A stretch of DNA of 64,000 bases from JBOGXA01 sp050694175 (GTDB lineage: Bacteria; Actinomycetota; CADDZG01; WHSQ01), in assembly GCA_050694175.1 (NCBI GenBank), contig JBOGXA010000019.1, forward strand, positions 1 to 64,000. The letters are read 5' to 3'. The notes under the pieces are model-generated. The model worked only from the letters and a program-made list of their open reading frames with translations. It did not search any database and had not been told where the DNA came from. Below, one piece after another: positions 53,825 to 60,875 of the stretch (within the stretch, counting starts at the first letter, position 1; every line of letters starts with the position of its first letter). The position numbers and the translations under genes are program-made.

Positions 53825-53851
53825 GGGTTCGATGTTACAGTATTTGTATCT

Positions 53852-54478
53852 ATGTTTCAGATGGAGCCGGCAGACACGACCACGGAACGGATTCTCGATG
53901 CGGCCCGGGCGCAGCTCGAGGCGTTCGGGGTGCGGCGCCTGACCGTCGAGGACGTGGCCCGCGGTGCCGGGGTCGCGCGCATCACCGTATATCGCAAGTT
54001 CGGTTCCCGGGATGGGTTGGTGCAGGCGGTCGTCGTGCGGGAGGCGGAGTTCTTCTTCGCACAGCTGGAAGCGGCGATCGGTGGACTTCCCACGGCGCCC
54101 GAGAGGCTAACCGAGGGATTCTGGATCGCCCTCGACTATCTTCGAAACCACTCACTGATCAACCGTTTGCTGGCGATCGAGCCCGAATCCGTGCTGCCCC
54201 TGGTCACCCTCCAGGGCGGGCCGCTCCTTGCCGCGGCGCGCGCTTCGCTTGCGAATCAGATCGGCCGCGAGGTGGCCGAGGGACGCCTTCCGCCACTCGA
54301 TGTGGACGTGATGGCCGAGCTGCTAACCCGACTCGTCCTGTCGTTCTTTCTCACCCCGGAGACGATCCTGCGCCTGGATGCGCCCGACGATGCCCGGGAG
54401 TTCGCCCGCCGGTTCCTCGTCCCCGTCTTAGAGGGACGCCCGGCGGCCCTGTCCGAGCCTTCCGGCGAGGGCGCGTAA
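53852..54478 (+). CDS. TetR/AcrR-family transcriptional regulator
   Basis: A 208-residue regulator. The N-terminal helix-turn-helix is RRLTVEDVARGAGVARITVY (about 28-47) followed by KFGSRDGLVQAVV. The C-terminal half would bind a ligand. ATG 53852 or 53861 may be the start. The short gap to the cyclase has a TACA-N5-TGTA inverted repeat (53836-53848) that could be its operator, implying control of the cyclase and itself. Confidence 0.9.
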   Translation: MFQMEPADTTTERILDAARAQLEAFGVRRLTVEDVARGAGVARITVYRKFGSRDGLVQAVVVREAEFFFAQLEAAIGGLPTAPERLTEGFWIALDYLRNHSLINRLLAIEPESVLPLVTLQGGPLLAAARASLANQIGREVAEGRLPPLDVDVMAELLTRLVLSFFLTPETILRLDAPDDAREFARRFLVPVLEGRPAALSEPSGEGA

Positions 54479-54532
54479 CGTGGGGGCCGGGACCGGTACT
54501 AACCAATCGAGACAACGGCAACGGAGGTCCAA

Positions 54533-54946
54533 GTGATCGACAAGACGGTTGCAAAAAGCGAAGAGGAGTGGCGCGAGCAGCTCACTCCCCACCAGTACGA
54601 GATCCTCAGGCACAAGGGAACCGAGCCCCCGTTCACCGGCCAGTACGTGTACTCGAAGGAGGACGGGATGTACCGGTGCGCGGGCTGCGGAGCCGAGCTC
54701 TTCAGCTCAACCGCCAAGTTCGACTCCGGCACGGGGTGGCCGAGCTTCACCGAGCCGGCGAATCAGACGAACATCGAGCTCCGGCCGGACGATAGCCTCT
54801 TCATGCACCGCACCGAAGTCGTGTGCGCACGCTGTGGCGGCCACCTGGGGCACGTGTTCGACGACGGCCCCGGCCCCACAGGAAAACGCTTCTGCATCAA
54901 CTCGTGCGCCCTCGACCTCAAGCCCGAGGAGCGCAAGCAGATTTGA
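54533..54946 (+). CDS. msrB: Peptide-methionine (R)-S-oxide reductase MsrB
   Basis: A 137-residue enzyme that repairs methionine-R-sulfoxide. Two zinc CxxC pairs are CAGC and CARC. The substrate motif SGTGWPSF is intact, and the catalytic Cys is in KRFCINSCALDL, slightly different from the common RYCINS-AAL and with an extra Cys that may resolve the sulfenic intermediate. It starts at GTG after GGAGG. Confidence 0.95.
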   Translation: MIDKTVAKSEEEWREQLTPHQYEILRHKGTEPPFTGQYVYSKEDGMYRCAGCGAELFSSTAKFDSGTGWPSFTEPANQTNIELRPDDSLFMHRTEVVCARCGGHLGHVFDDGPGPTGKRFCINSCALDLKPEERKQI

Positions 54947-55047
54947 GCCTGAGTTCACTCGGGAGAAACGATGCTCTCCCGAGGTCGTCCGGCATGATAC
55001 GGAGAATTGTCCGAAAAGGCCGGGCCGGCATGTACCAAGTTCGGCCG

Positions 55048-55089
55048 GCACCCGGGCCCGGGCTTCGATCGGCCGGGCGTCCCGGGTGC
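55048..55089. repeat. GC-rich nested inverted repeat
   Basis: GCACCCGGG (55048-55056) and its exact complement (55081-55089) enclose a further CCGGGC-type pair. It lies about 100 bases after msrB in the 289-base gap before the cupin gene, so it may act as a terminator for msrB. No U-run follows. Confidence 0.4.
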
Positions 55090-55235
55090 GAAACCGAACC
55101 CCCTCAAAACAGCGTCCTGATCACAAAGACAAGTGCGATCAGGGGCCAGGTTGCGATCAGAACACCAAGGGTGGCAGAAAGACCGCCTCCATCCCGCGCT
55201 GGACGTCTCGGTCGTGCAGCGGTAGAAGTCTGTCC

Positions 55236-55793
55236 ATGGGTTCCTACATGCCTACGGAGCTGATAAGAGCAGGCGAGGCCATCGTGGATCGAGAGGGGGT
55301 AAACGAGGCGGCCTTCAGGGAGATTGGCCGCTGTCTTCGCAGGCTTGCCGGAGACCCCGACATCATCTCCGAGGAGCACCTCATCTCTCTGCACGGATCC
55401 GGAGCGACGGCCACGATCCTGGGACGGGGGTCGAGCGGGTCGGTCCTCATGCTCGCCCGGTTCCCGTCGGAATCCGAAACGCCTATCCACAACCACAACT
55501 CTTGGGGCGTGGCCTGCGTCGTTCAGGGACGCGATCACTATCGGAAGTGGGATCGGGTCGACGACGGTTCGGATCCCGACAGAGCGGACATCCGATTGGC
55601 ATGGGAGCGCGACCTCGAACCCGGAGACTTTGTCTGGTTCGGGCTTCCTCCCGACGACATCCACAGTCAGCAGGGAATCGACGAAGCTGCCTTCGAACTC
55701 GTTTACTTCGGAAGCGACCCGTTCGCCCACCCGCGCGCATACCTCGATCCGGCGACGGGAGTGGTCACCCACGCCGACGCGGCCGCTCGCTGA
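55236..55793 (+). CDS. Cysteine dioxygenase-like cupin protein
   Basis: A 185-residue cupin. The metal motif THE-like PIHNHNSWGVACVVQG gives two His, and DDIHSQQG near the end gives a third. This arrangement fits the cysteine dioxygenase type I family, which oxidises thiols such as cysteine or mercaptopropionate. The Tyr-Cys crosslink residues cannot be confirmed. ATG 55236 or 55248 is the start. It follows msrB, so both could concern sulfur or thiol oxidation. Confidence 0.8.
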   Translation: MGSYMPTELIRAGEAIVDREGVNEAAFREIGRCLRRLAGDPDIISEEHLISLHGSGATATILGRGSSGSVLMLARFPSESETPIHNHNSWGVACVVQGRDHYRKWDRVDDGSDPDRADIRLAWERDLEPGDFVWFGLPPDDIHSQQGIDEAAFELVYFGSDPFAHPRAYLDPATGVVTHADAAAR

Positions 55794-55814
55794 CCCGGGC
55801 TGAAGGGTAGTGCC

Positions 55815-56540
55815 GTGGCGGCGGAAGAACATGAATGCGCGCCGACTAAGATGTCACAGGATCACTCGATGACCTCCACCTATGAAGCTCCGCAGCTAGA
55901 CAATGGTTACCTGCTTCTCGCCGACATCTCCGGCTACACGACATTTCTCGGCCTTGTTACGGCCGCGCATCCCGACATGATTGGTGCGGGCGGTGAGGTA
56001 CCGCCCGCCTATCCGGTTTTGAGCAGCCTGCTTGACGTCGTCGTGGAGAGGATCGCGCCCGCTTTCCTGCTTTCGGAGCTCGAGGGCGACGCAGTCTTCG
56101 GATATGCGCCGGATGACCGACCGTCTGGGGACGTAAGGACACTTCTGGAAGTGGTTCGATCGGCCTACGGCGCGTTCCGAAGTCGCCTCGAGGAGGCGAT
56201 GGTTCTTCAGAAGCACGACTGTGAGGCGTGCATGGTCCTCCACACGCTGGAACTCAAATTCGTTCTTCACCACGGCAGTTTCGTTATTCAGCGGATCGCC
56301 GGGCGTATGCGATTGCTAAGTCCGGCGGTGAACGTCACGCACCGGCTGATCAAGAACTCAGTAACCGAACGAACCGGGCACCGCGGCTATCTCTTCGTGA
56401 CCAGCCCTGCGGCCGAGCGGTTGAAACTCCCACCAGAAGTCGGTATTGGTCACCAAGAACAGTACGCGGATGTGGGGTTGGTGACCGGTATCGTCGTGGG
56501 ACTGGACTCGACGGGAGCCCCGGCAGCCGGACCCGTCTAG
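55815..56540 (+). CDS. DUF2652 cyclase-like domain protein
   Basis: A 241-residue protein with DUF2652, a family related to class III cyclases. GYLLLADISGYTTFL (about 31-45) matches the metal-binding strand of cyclases and ELEGDAVFGYAPD the second one. HGSFVIQRIAGRMRLLSPAVN contains the later core. Whether it makes cAMP is unknown. It starts at GTG after a GAAGGG site; ATG codons at 55851 and 55869 are alternatives. It is the last gene before the tRNA-Arg element. Confidence 0.82.
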   Translation: MAAEEHECAPTKMSQDHSMTSTYEAPQLDNGYLLLADISGYTTFLGLVTAAHPDMIGAGGEVPPAYPVLSSLLDVVVERIAPAFLLSELEGDAVFGYAPDDRPSGDVRTLLEVVRSAYGAFRSRLEEAMVLQKHDCEACMVLHTLELKFVLHHGSFVIQRIAGRMRLLSPAVNVTHRLIKNSVTERTGHRGYLFVTSPAAERLKLPPEVGIGHQEQYADVGLVTGIVVGLDSTGAPAAGPV

Positions 56541-56590
56541 TCCCTCCGGCGATTCCTGCTACTTCAAGCCGCGCATCACGCGAAGCACGA

Positions 56591-56618
56591 CCCGCATATG
56601 CGCGCCCGCATATGCGCG
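56591..56618. repeat. 14-bp tandem duplication with palindromic core
   Basis: CCCGCATATGCGCG occurs twice in tandem, each with the palindrome CGCATATGCG. It directly abuts and partly overlaps the left attachment repeat. Confidence 0.85.
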
Positions 56619-56659
56619 CCCGGAAGGATTCGAACCCCCGACCTAGAGATTAGAAGTCT
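56614..56659. repeat. Attachment-site direct repeat, left copy (tRNA-Arg 3' remnant)
   Basis: 46 bp identical to 58890-58935 except at 56625 (a for g). It corresponds to the tRNA-Arg(UCU) gene from the anticodon loop to beyond the 3' end. The sequence next to it does not continue the tRNA, so this is a displaced 3' end. Confidence 0.92.
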
Positions 56660-57039
56660 TTTCGGGAATGGTTCCGCTACCCGCGGCGATACTCAAAAAG
56701 ATAAGGCTGACCTGCGACTTTAAGTTCTCGGCAGTTCCTTCCATTTACCGTTGTTTGTGGGCCTCCCGCGGCCTGGCCGCGGCCTGCGGCCTTGGGCCCT
56801 GTATTAAATTGACTGACGAGGGGGTCGGAGAGCGGCTCACTCGTAAGTTCGGGCTAAAGCGTGCTCCCGGTCCAGCATCTGCTGAATCGCAAAGCTCACG
56901 CAGGGCCGCAGTTACGTGGGTGCGTATGCATTAACCCGTCAGCTTCTGTTCGAGCAAGGGCGGCGTAATACGCGAAGTTATGCGGTGAAGATGCATCCCA
57001 TTGGCGAGAGGGACCACTTTTAGACCGGCGAGTTCATCC

Positions 57040-57798
57040 TCAAGAACATTTCGGATATGAGCCGGGGGGGTCATCTCCCAGGGCGGTCCCGACCAGGGAA
57101 ATAATCGATGGCTTCCTGGTACCAAATAGCCGCTGTTCGGGCTCACAGATTTTCCGACTCTGCACCTTACCGATGCGAATCAGTGCAACAGTTCGATCCT
57201 GATCTTTCAATATGGCAAGGAAATCTCGATCGTCGCTTAGGACAAAGCCCACCATATGGCTCTCATCGCGAAACGAAATATTCTCTGCAGGTAACCACAT
57301 TGAGGAATTCAACGTGAAGTAAGCGACGAACGTCACTAAAGCCGCGCCAATAGCAAAGTTGAACAACGGCGAAACGTTTTTTATACCGGATCGCCGGTCG
57401 ATCGTTGCGATAAAAAGAAACGACAGGCTGGCGACGCCGACAAGGAGCATAAATGGCCACGGAGTGATGTAAACGGCTAACGCGCCGACCCATATGAGCA
57501 GGAGACGCCATGGGTCAGGGGGCAGGGTGGCGCCTTGCCTTCTCCACGCAAAGACGAAAATAAGGAAGATCACAAGGATAAACAGTCCGACAGAGTCGGA
57601 AAGGGTCCCCATGAAAACGTTGACTGGCCCCGTCGCCTGCAAGATGGCTAGAGGTGTATCCACGTTGTAACGTGCCACGGCCAGACTTCTGATTACAACT
57701 GTGGCAAAGGCGAGGGCTGAAACCGTCAGAGCTAGATGCTGGACAACTGCGCGCCAGACGAGATTTTTTCGATCCGATTCACGTAGGTTCTCGCCCAC
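57040..57798 (-). CDS. Membrane protein, element cargo, likely 3' frameshift
   Basis: As read, 252 residues with about five membrane segments (near 20-40, 65-85, 95-112, 115-132 and 145-165) and a soluble C-terminal part (FVLSDDRDFLAILKDQDRTVALIR). I recognise no family. The base composition is lower in GC than the flanking genes. A run of seven C on the coding strand (57064-57070) precedes a quick stop. With six C the frame would continue as DDPPAHIRNVLEDELAGLKV to a stop at 56931, giving about 288 residues. It is the only cargo gene of the element and is convergent toward the left attachment repeat. Confidence 0.7.
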   Translation of the reverse strand: MGENLRESDRKNLVWRAVVQHLALTVSALAFATVVIRSLAVARYNVDTPLAILQATGPVNVFMGTLSDSVGLFILVIFLIFVFAWRRQGATLPPDPWRLLLIWVGALAVYITPWPFMLLVGVASLSFLFIATIDRRSGIKNVSPLFNFAIGAALVTFVAYFTLNSSMWLPAENISFRDESHMVGFVLSDDRDFLAILKDQDRTVALIRIGKVQSRKICEPEQRLFGTRKPSIISLVGTALGDDPPGSYPKCS

Positions 57799-57917
57799 AG
57801 CGTTGAGGCTACTCTCAGGCCTGGTGCCCCGGAAAGGGGGTTCTGATTAGCCGCCCGGAAACTGGAGCGCGGAGCTTCGATTTGACGCATCGCTCGGTGA
57901 TTACGGGTTGTCCGTGA

Positions 57918-58092
57918 AACTCCCAATGGAGGAAGAAACAGACGACAGGCCACCTCGAGACCATCAGACCAGGTCTCAAGCCCGCCACCGCGAACCTGTA
58001 CGAATCCGTAATGCGGTCGCGGATCTTGCCGCCCTCGGGGACCACGCGCTAGCGGGCCTGCGGGCATCGGACGTTCAGGGTTCGTCGGCTCG
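57918..58092 (+). pseudogene. Frameshifted N-terminal part of the integrase
   Basis: In a different frame from 58093 the sequence encodes WRKKQTTGHLETIRPG, then ATANLYESVMRSRILP, typical of the core-binding domain of tyrosine recombinases. A missing C near 58032 shifts to LGDHALAGLRASDVQ, and a missing G near 58079 shifts to the frame of the catalytic part (FVGSMQTDGLS). An upstream stop at 57915-57917 blocks any longer frame. Confidence 0.75.
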
Positions 58093-58875
58093 ATGCAGAC
58101 TGACGGACTGTCCGCGAGCCGAACCCGTCACGCGCTAGTCGTGTTGCGGTCGATGCTCGATGCCGCGGTCCGCGATCGAATGCTTGCAGTCAATCCCTGC
58201 CACGGAGTGAAGGCCCCGAAGCTCCAGCGTCGAGAGGCCGCCTACTTCGCGGCCGCCGTGGTCGATGACATAGCGCGCGCGACTCCAGAGCCGTATGACC
58301 TATTGATACGCGTCCTCGGAGCCGGGGGGTTGCGGTTCGGTGAGGCCGCCGCGCTTCGTCAGCGAAACGTTGACCTAATGCGCTGTCGGTTGCTGATCGA
58401 AGAAAGCCTCGCGGAGGTAAGAGGCCATCTGATCTTCGGACCGACCAAGTCTCACGCGGTACGGGCGGTCCCATTGTCTGAGAGCTTCGCGGCGGCGTTC
58501 GAGAGCCACCTCGCAGCCTGCGTAGCACCCGAGCCCGATGCCCTGGTCTTTACTGGTCCGAAGGGCGGCCCCCTGCGCTACCGATACGCACACAGCTCGC
58601 TATGGCGACCGACGTTAAAGGCCCTCGGACTCCCCCTGGTCGGATTGCATGCGCTGAGACATTCCGCGGCGGCCCGAATGATCTCGGCCGGCGCGTCACC
58701 TAAAGCCATTCAGTCGATCCTCGGCCATGAATCGGCGGCGTTCAGCCTCAGTGTGTACGGGCATTTGTTCGACACCGATCTCGATGATCTCGCGACCCGG
58801 CTCGATTCTCCCGCGGCCTCACCGCGGCCTACGATTAAATCGACAGCAGTTGCCGATTTCGAAAAGGCCCTCTGA
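58093..58875 (+). CDS. Tyrosine recombinase/integrase, catalytic part
   Basis: 260 residues from the first ATG after the frameshifts. The catalytic set is complete: Arg81 (GLRFGEAAAL), Lys119 (FGPTKSH), His186/Arg189 (HALRH), His212 (LGHESAA) and Tyr222 (SVYGHLF). The core-binding end begins LSASRTRHALVVLRSMLDAA. It lacks the arm-binding and part of the core-binding domain because of two apparent one-base deletions upstream. It ends 15 bases before tRNA-Arg, the position of an integrase acting on a tRNA attachment site. Confidence 0.85.
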   Translation: MQTDGLSASRTRHALVVLRSMLDAAVRDRMLAVNPCHGVKAPKLQRREAAYFAAAVVDDIARATPEPYDLLIRVLGAGGLRFGEAAALRQRNVDLMRCRLLIEESLAEVRGHLIFGPTKSHAVRAVPLSESFAAAFESHLAACVAPEPDALVFTGPKGGPLRYRYAHSSLWRPTLKALGLPLVGLHALRHSAAARMISAGASPKAIQSILGHESAAFSLSVYGHLFDTDLDDLATRLDSPAASPRPTIKSTAVADFEKAL

Positions 58876-58889
58876 CCTGCAAGGATGTA

Positions 58890-58935
58890 GCGCGCCCGGA
58901 GGGATTCGAACCCCCGACCTAGAGATTAGAAGTCT
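58890..58935. repeat. Attachment-site direct repeat, right copy
   Basis: The 46-bp repeat within and just past the intact tRNA-Arg(UCU). It covers the anticodon loop, T arm and 3' acceptor strand, and matches 56614-56659 with one mismatch. Confidence 0.92.
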
Positions 58936-58964
58936 CCCGCTCTGTCCAACTGAGCTACGGGCGC
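58891..58964 (-). tRNA. tRNA-Arg(TCT)
   Basis: A 74-nt cloverleaf. The acceptor stem GCGCCCG/CGGGCGC is perfect, the anticodon arm GGAGA/TCTCT has loop CTTCTAA (anticodon TCT), and the T loop is TTCGAAT. The discriminator is G and CCA is not encoded. Its 3' half is the attachment site of the neighbouring element. Confidence 0.95.
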
Positions 58965-59022
58965 AGCGGTGCCCGGCACCGCCTTAAGCCTACGGCACGG
59001 GCACCGCCGATTCCGTGGGGGC

Positions 59023-59217
59023 TCAGTTCATTGCGCTGCCCGGATCGCTCAGCAGGTCCTCGAACGAGCACGACAGAATGGGCCGGCCGCGCACGAAGAC
59101 CAGGATCGCTTGCAGCTCTGGGTTGATGGCCACGTCCGCGTCCTCTCCCTCGGGAACGTTGTCCCGCAGCCAGTCAACGAGGTTGCGGCTCATCATCGTG
59201 TAGAGGTCGTCGCTCAT
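59023..59217 (-). CDS. Small conserved-looking protein, unknown function
   Basis: A 64-residue acidic protein starting MSDDLYTMMSRNLVDWLRDN and ending FEDLLSDPGSAMN. It has a helix, then a hydrophobic strand (AILVFVRGRPILSC). I recognise no family. The ATG at 59215-59217 is chosen because the longer frame upstream runs through a 16-bp palindrome 34 bases away. It lies just outside the tRNA-Arg element. Confidence 0.6.
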   Translation of the reverse strand: MSDDLYTMMSRNLVDWLRDNVPEGEDADVAINPELQAILVFVRGRPILSCSFEDLLSDPGSAMN

Positions 59218-59250
59218 AGGGCGAAGGTAGACGCCTGGGGTTCCCCCGAC

Positions 59251-59266
59251 TGTGGCGCGCGCCACA
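59251..59266. promoter_or_regulatory. Palindrome TGTGGCGCGCGCCACA, possible operator
   Basis: A perfect 16-bp palindrome 34 bases upstream of the small minus-strand gene. The same 16 bases lie between comEA and the Eis-like gene at 19739-19754. It fits the TGTG-N8-CACA spacing of CRP-family sites. Confidence 0.4.
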
Positions 59267-59417
59267 TCCAAGCGAGTGAGCCGAAGCACCCAAATGAAGC
59301 TGGCGATAGTCAATCGGTGCGTCCCCAAAACCATCCGAGTTGCCTATGGGACGTGACGCCACGCGCTCCTATCGTCGATAGGCAAAGTTTTCCTCTTCCG
59401 GATAAAGGACAACGGCC

Positions 59418-60875
59418 ATGCCAAACGAGGCAAGCTCTCGACCTAGAACCTCCACCCAGTTCGAAGAGAGTCTGAATCGCGCCGAGAGATTGGGGCGCCT
59501 CTACCTCTGGCTCATGCTCGGAGGAGCGGTCATCCTGGTGCTTCTGCCGTCCATCCTGTTCCAGGAGAACAGTCAGATCTTCCTGTTGAAGATCATCGCG
59601 ATCGCGCTGCTCACTCTGTTCCCCGGCTGGCTATACCTGCAGTTCGTCAAGAACAAGGGCCAAAGCCTCTACGACGAATACGTCTTGAATCTCTTCCGAC
59701 TGCACATCGATGAGTACCGCAATCTGCCGGCCCCACCACAGCACACGAGCTACTACTCGTTGTGGAAGGACGAGCATGATCAGCTCAGCACGAAATCGAG
59801 AGCAAATCTCTACCGGCGCAAATTTGAATCCATCTACGGGAAGAGTTCGGTCAGCACGCTCGCCCTCATCGGTGACCGCCACTCCCTTCGCGATCGGACT
59901 GAGACGTTCTCGCCGGTGTTGTTCGCGACCCTGATGCTGTGCCTCGGCTGGGTGCTCGTCCTGCAACCGGAGCTCTACAGGGCGTTCGACCTCGTCGGCG
60001 GCACTCCGCCGTCGGGTCGGCCCCGCCTGCCGTTCGAACCACTCCAGTTCGGTTTCCTGGGCGCGTATGCGTTCATCCTCCAGGACCTGATTCGACGCTA
60101 TTTTCGAGACGACTTGAAGACCGCCGCGTACATATCGGCAGTGACGCGCATCGTGTTCGTTGCCGTCATCGTCACAGCGGTGGATTTGCTCTGGACGGAC
60201 GCAGCCCTCAATCAGGAAAAGATCTTTGCCTTCTTCGTAGGCTTCTTCCCGCAGGTGGGATTGCAAGCACTCCAGGCATCCGTCGCGAGACCTCTCGCAC
60301 GTTTGATCCCGAGCCTCAGCAGTGACTATCCGCTGAGCCAGCTCGACGGGCTCAACATCTGGTACGAGGCCCGCTTCCTCGAAGAGGGTATCGAGGACAT
60401 GCAGAACCTCATGACGGCAAACCTCGTGGATCTGATGCTGCGAACGCGCGCTCCCGTCGCTCGCCTGTGCGACTGGATAGACCAGGCCGCGCTCTACATG
60501 CACCTTCCCAAGGTGGAGGCCGGCGTCAAAGACTCCGAGCGCGTGCGATTGCGGACAATGGGGATCAGGACCGCCACAGACCTGGAACGGGCATGGCGAT
60601 CGCTCGGGACGGACGAGGATTTCCGCGCCCGCATCACCGAGGCTTTCGGCGGCCCTGGCGTCGTCAAGTCTGTGCTGAAGTCCTTCGCCGGCGACGCGAA
60701 CCTCTGGCACGTCCGGGAGTTCAAGCGCCACGAATGGCTGCTGCTCGACCAGCATCGGGCCGTCGCCCAGAACGGCCAAGCACCTGCACCGGCACCGGCA
60801 CCTGCACCTGCACCTGCACCGGCACCTGCACCGGAGCTTCTCGATATTCGGGCGGACGAGCCGGTTACCGGCTGA
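59418..60875 (+). CDS. Large membrane protein with Pro-Ala tail, unknown function
   Basis: A 485-residue protein with likely membrane segments near 28-48, 54-75, 163-183, 205-220, 240-258 and 268-284. A soluble C-terminal part follows. There, KDSERVRLRTMGIRTATDLERA resembles a helix-hairpin-helix-like pair without the first two residues. The end carries about eight Ala-Pro pairs, then ELLDIRADEPVTG. No enzyme motif is seen. An AAAGGAC site precedes the ATG. Its 3' end overlaps the HD-GYP gene tail-to-tail by 11 bases. Confidence 0.75.
   Translation: MPNEASSRPRTSTQFEESLNRAERLGRLYLWLMLGGAVILVLLPSILFQENSQIFLLKIIAIALLTLFPGWLYLQFVKNKGQSLYDEYVLNLFRLHIDEYRNLPAPPQHTSYYSLWKDEHDQLSTKSRANLYRRKFESIYGKSSVSTLALIGDRHSLRDRTETFSPVLFATLMLCLGWVLVLQPELYRAFDLVGGTPPSGRPRLPFEPLQFGFLGAYAFILQDLIRRYFRDDLKTAAYISAVTRIVFVAVIVTAVDLLWTDAALNQEKIFAFFVGFFPQVGLQALQASVARPLARLIPSLSSDYPLSQLDGLNIWYEARFLEEGIEDMQNLMTANLVDLMLRTRAPVARLCDWIDQAALYMHLPKVEAGVKDSERVRLRTMGIRTATDLERAWRSLGTDEDFRARITEAFGGPGVVKSVLKSFAGDANLWHVREFKRHEWLLLDQHRAVAQNGQAPAPAPAPAPAPAPAPAPELLDIRADEPVTG
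60781..60834. repeat. 6-bp repeat array encoding Pro-Ala
   Basis: CACCTG/CACCGG-type hexamers repeated about nine times in the 3' end of the membrane-protein gene, encoding an Ala-Pro tail. Length variation by slippage is likely. Confidence 0.85.

Larger units (their letters stand above)
56541..56930. other. Left end of the tRNA-Arg element, no clear gene
   Basis: This 390-base stretch holds a 14-bp tandem duplication, the tRNA-Arg 3' remnant and then about 270 bases without a convincing gene. A 23-bp segment at 56763-56785 is nearly repeated at the right end (58808-58830). GC content falls compared with the flanking core genes. Confidence 0.6.
56614..58935. mobile_element. Small integrated element in tRNA-Arg(UCU)
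   Basis: About 2.3 kb bracketed by 46-bp direct repeats derived from the tRNA-Arg 3' half. Next to the intact tRNA is a tyrosine recombinase, the classic site-specific island layout. The only other gene is a membrane protein. The integrase and the membrane gene have apparent single-base frameshifts, so the element looks decayed. No replication, capsid or transfer gene is present. Confidence 0.85.

Noticed and set aside
56668..56934. An 88-residue plus-strand frame in the element
   Set aside because: No recognisable domain, no ribosome site, and it crosses the left-end repeat; it may be debris.
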